NCBI GenBank assembly: GCA_002887195.1
Contig: PJAB01001200.1
Coordinates: 1 to 16,413, forward strand
Origin: Chrysochromulina parva
Taxonomy: Eukaryota; Haptophyta; Prymnesiales; Chrysochromulinaceae
Length of the DNA stretch: 16,413 nucleotides
Direction: 5' to 3'
Part shown: piece by piece, positions 14,531 through 16,413 of the stretch
Numbering within the stretch: the stretch's first letter is position 1
How the letters are laid out: each line of letters opens with the position of its first letter
Program-made: the position numbers and the translations under genes
The notes under the pieces: generated by a model
Told to the model about the DNA's origin: nothing
The model's input: only the letters and a program-made list of their open reading frames with translations
The model's database searches: none

Positions 14531-14921
14531 ATGAGTCTCGTCTCGACCCCCATCCCCCGCCCCACCGGCCGCGGTATCGGAGCGACGGTGGCTAAAGCGG
14601 CGGCTAAAGCGGCGGACAAAGCAGCCAAGGCTTCTCCTTGGCTCAGGAGACTTACTCGAAGGCCTCGCCGAGCTCAGTGCAATCCTCAGACAATTAACGC
14701 GCGAACTCGAGGCTGCCAAGACTGTGAGCGTATGCAGAGGATGCTCGTCATCTTCCTGCGCTTGGTGCAAACCAGGAGTGCGTCGGAGGGCCTGGAGCAG
14801 CCCCCCATGCTGCAGGCACTACTGTCCAAGGAGCCCTCTGCGGCACATCTCAATGCGTGAAAGCACGAGCGCGAGAAATGCCCAAGTCAGGAGAGCTCAA
14901 GAGCCCGTTCCGGAGGTATGA
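14531..14921 (+). CDS. Possible small two-exon gene, unknown function
   Basis: Joining 14531-14573 to 14647-14921 across a GT-AG, phase 1, 73-bp gap gives a 105-residue protein. It contains a leucine-rich amphipathic helix [20 protein letters not shown] and a C-R-G-C-x4-C-A-W-C cysteine pattern that could bind zinc. Unspliced, the same ATG reads a different frame of 109 residues with an Ala/Lys repeat and an Arg-rich middle, ending [13 protein letters not shown] at 14860. Both frames have protein-like parts, so a second intron or a frameshifted pseudogene is also possible. I recognise no family; the leucine-rich helix is the main reason to list it. Confidence 0.3.
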
Positions 14922-14937
14922 GAGAACCAATGTCGGC

Positions 14938-16413
14938 TCACATAGGGGATACGACCGATCGCCTCCGTTCGCCGAAGAGAAATGTCCGAAGAGCCGGTTG
15001 CTCCTGTTGAGCCTGTGGCTCCTGCGGCGCCGGTTGCTCCCGTGGAACCAGTTGCTCCAGTTGCTCGAGTTGCGCCGGTTGAACCAGTGGCTTCTGTGGC
15101 TTCTGTTGCACCAGTTGAACGTCTTGCTCCAGTGTCTCCAGTGACTCCAGGGACTCCGGTTGCTCCGGCTCCAGTTGAACCTCTTGCTCCTTTGGAACCG
15201 GCGTCTCGTTGGCCTGCTTGGCCTTGCAGGCCGCGGTCATCGCAGCAGCTGCAAAGGCGGCGGTGGCCTCCTGGCTGGCTTCGTCGGCCGCGCGCACGAG
15301 CGTGTGCAGGGTGGGCGGCGGCAGGTCTCCGCCTGCCTGCAGGACCTCTGTACCCCGCATCTTCGGCGCCGGCTCCGCGGCGCCGACGAGCCTATCTGCT
15401 ACTTCAACGGCGCGCCGGCGGCAGGCAAGGATAAACTGGCCAGCGTTGCCATCTTTATCGGGGTCGGTGAACTTACGCAGGTACATGAGCAGCGGCGATT
15501 CGAAGATGAAGGTGAGGATCACGGGCACGACGAGGAGCGCTGGGAGCAAGACTTGCATGACCGGATCCTCGGGGAACGCGTTGGTCACCACGGAGCTGAC
15601 CAACGAGAAGAAGATGATGACCTGCGACACCTGCGCAAGGAAGTTGTCGTCATTTCTGATGTAAGGAGAGTAGACGCAAAAGGCGCCATAGCTGAGGAAG
15701 CAGATGATCAACCCGAAGATGAGCTGCGGCGGCGACCCCGGCGAGAAGAAGATGGGCAGCCCGATGAGAGTGATCTTGCGTAGGCATTCGAAGATCTCGA
15801 ACCAGTACGTGCGGAGCTCGTAGCCCGCGGTCAGCTTGCGCAGCGTCGTCGGCAGCTTATCACGTAGCTTCTTGAGGGCTTCGCCGCTGTCCTGGTGCAC
15901 TTCAATGGCCCTGCGCACCATCTTGTCCGTCTCCTCCGGGGTGGCAGCGGCCTCTGCCTTGAGCTTCGTGAACACAAAGTCCGCCTCCAGAGTGAGCTCG
16001 ATGCGGCGCAAATCGTGCAGCTCGTGGCGCCCACGGTAGAATGTGAGTGCATAGAAGAGTGGCACGCCGATCGGGTAGATGACGAGCATGATGATTGCGT
16101 ACGCCGTGAAGCTCTGGTAGAGAGGCTCCTCGCGGTTGATGGAGCGGTCGGCTCGCATCAGGTCCACGTACACCTCCCCAGGCCCCTTATACGTCTCGCG
16201 CATGAAGTACGTGAAGATCATAGTAGAGCAGCTCGGGTAGACGAGGAAGATGATGTAGATCCACAGATCCGAGCATGCATCAGCGAGGAACAACCCAAAT
16301 TCGCTCTTGCCAGAGCGTCTGTGCACGACTGATAGCAGCAGCAAGAGTATGATAGGCGTGGCCGTCTTCAGCACGAGATCGAAGATGAAGTTATTCAGCG
16401 ACGGAAAGATACA
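14938..16413 (-). CDS. C-terminal part of a large multi-pass membrane protein (5' end cut by window)
   Basis: The frame is open to the right edge, so the start lies outside; 491 residues are visible. About seven hydrophobic helices are seen (roughly 16-31, 48-70, 103-126, 212-224, 230-250, 257-277, 282-311). The marks [13 protein letters not shown] (~58-70), LMRADRSI (~85-92) and [12 protein letters not shown] (~112-123) are typical of a family of very large multi-pass proteins that I know from algae and oomycetes, often with Cys-rich extracellular repeats upstream and sometimes annotated as TRP-like; channel function is not shown. After the last helix comes [13 protein letters not shown], which resembles the first nine positions of an EF-hand loop but lacks the final Glu. 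The last ~100 residues are a Gln/Glu/Pro-rich repetitive tail ending RRRSVVSPM. Confidence 0.7.
   Translation of the reverse strand, partial: CIFPSLNNFIFDLVLKTATPIILLLLLSVVHRRSGKSEFGLFLADACSDLWIYIIFLVYPSCSTMIFTYFMRETYKGPGEVYVDLMRADRSINREEPLYQSFTAYAIIMLVIYPIGVPLFYALTFYRGRHELHDLRRIELTLEADFVFTKLKAEAAATPEETDKMVRRAIEVHQDSGEALKKLRDKLPTTLRKLTAGYELRTYWFEIFECLRKITLIGLPIFFSPGSPPQLIFGLIICFLSYGAFCVYSPYIRNDDNFLAQVSQVIIFFSLVSSVVTNAFPEDPVMQVLLPALLVVPVILTFIFESPLLMYLRKFTDPDKDGNAGQFILACRRRAVEVADRLVGAAEPAPKMRGTEVLQAGGDLPPPTLHTLVRAADEASQEATAAFAAAAMTAACKAKQANETPVPKEQEVQLEPEQPESLESLETLEQDVQLVQQKPQKPLVQPAQLEQLEQLVPREQPAPQEPQAQQEQPALRTFLFGERRRSVVSPM
14995..15200 (-). repeat. Imperfect short tandem repeats encoding the Gln/Pro-rich tail
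   Basis: Units of 6-15 bp around GTTGCTCC and CCAGTTGA (plus-strand reading) encode blocks such as [11 protein letters not shown] and [10 protein letters not shown] on the coding strand. The plus strand is also open here and would read as Val-Ala-Pro / Val-Glu-Pro repeats, a by-product of the repeat composition. Confidence 0.7.

Noticed and set aside
14982..15434. Plus-strand open frame of Val-Ala-Pro repeats resembling an extensin-like protein
   Set aside because: It lies antisense to the tail of a clear multi-pass membrane protein frame and its repeats follow from the repeat composition of that tail. It continues into nonsense against the transmembrane region.

Overview
This is a nuclear contig from a GC-rich, gene-dense eukaryotic protist, most likely a microalga; a haptophyte-like or similar lineage fits best, but the sequence alone does not fix the species. 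The support is eukaryotic-only families (ERO1, a SNARE, a TPR immunophilin, a plant-type GH5 mannanase), GT-AG introns in one gene, long intronless genes elsewhere, long low-complexity Pro/Ala/Gln tracts, and a multi-pass membrane protein type that I associate with algae and oomycetes. Degenerate CCCTAA-type DNA inside one intron suggests a TTAGGG-like telomere.

Layout from left to right. Two genes lie on the minus strand: a CgeB-like glycosyltransferase (236-1540) and an ER thiol oxidase, ERO1 (1689-3092). ERO1 is divergent, across a 212-bp gap, from a plus-strand gene for a 738-residue protein (3305-5521). That protein carries a UVR-like coiled coil, a 22-proline run, a C-terminal Qa-type SNARE helix and, instead of a membrane anchor, a terminal CSVQ prenylation box. 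Next come an unrecognised secreted protein with eight cysteines (5700-6719) and the centrepiece, a four-exon gene (7100-9296) encoding an FKBP-TPR-cyclophilin fusion of the dual-family immunophilin (FCBP) type. An IQ/EF-hand protein (9730-11343) and a membrane-anchored GH5 mannanase (11721-13862) follow. A repeat-bearing convergent spacer holds a possible small spliced gene (14531-14921). The right end is a minus-strand multi-pass membrane protein (14938-16413) cut by the window edge.

Functionally the window leans towards the secretory pathway and protein folding: disulfide formation (ERO1), glycosylation, membrane fusion (SNARE), two proline isomerases in one chain, and a surface glycoside hydrolase. 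I see no evidence of an operon or a coordinated cluster; the neighbours are probably coincidental.

The most striking observations are in the immunophilin gene. Its third intron (8948-9039, 92 bp) is exactly four units of a five-copy 23-bp tandem repeat whose unit contains AG|GT. Removing four units with GT-AG boundaries restores a gap-free cyclophilin domain, so this looks like an intron created by tandem duplication of exon sequence. Its first intron is largely a 10-bp minisatellite, followed by telomere-like DNA flanked by two near-identical 33-bp copies of the splice acceptor plus exon start, exactly 100 bp apart. The second most interesting item is the CaaX-ended Qa-SNARE-like protein.
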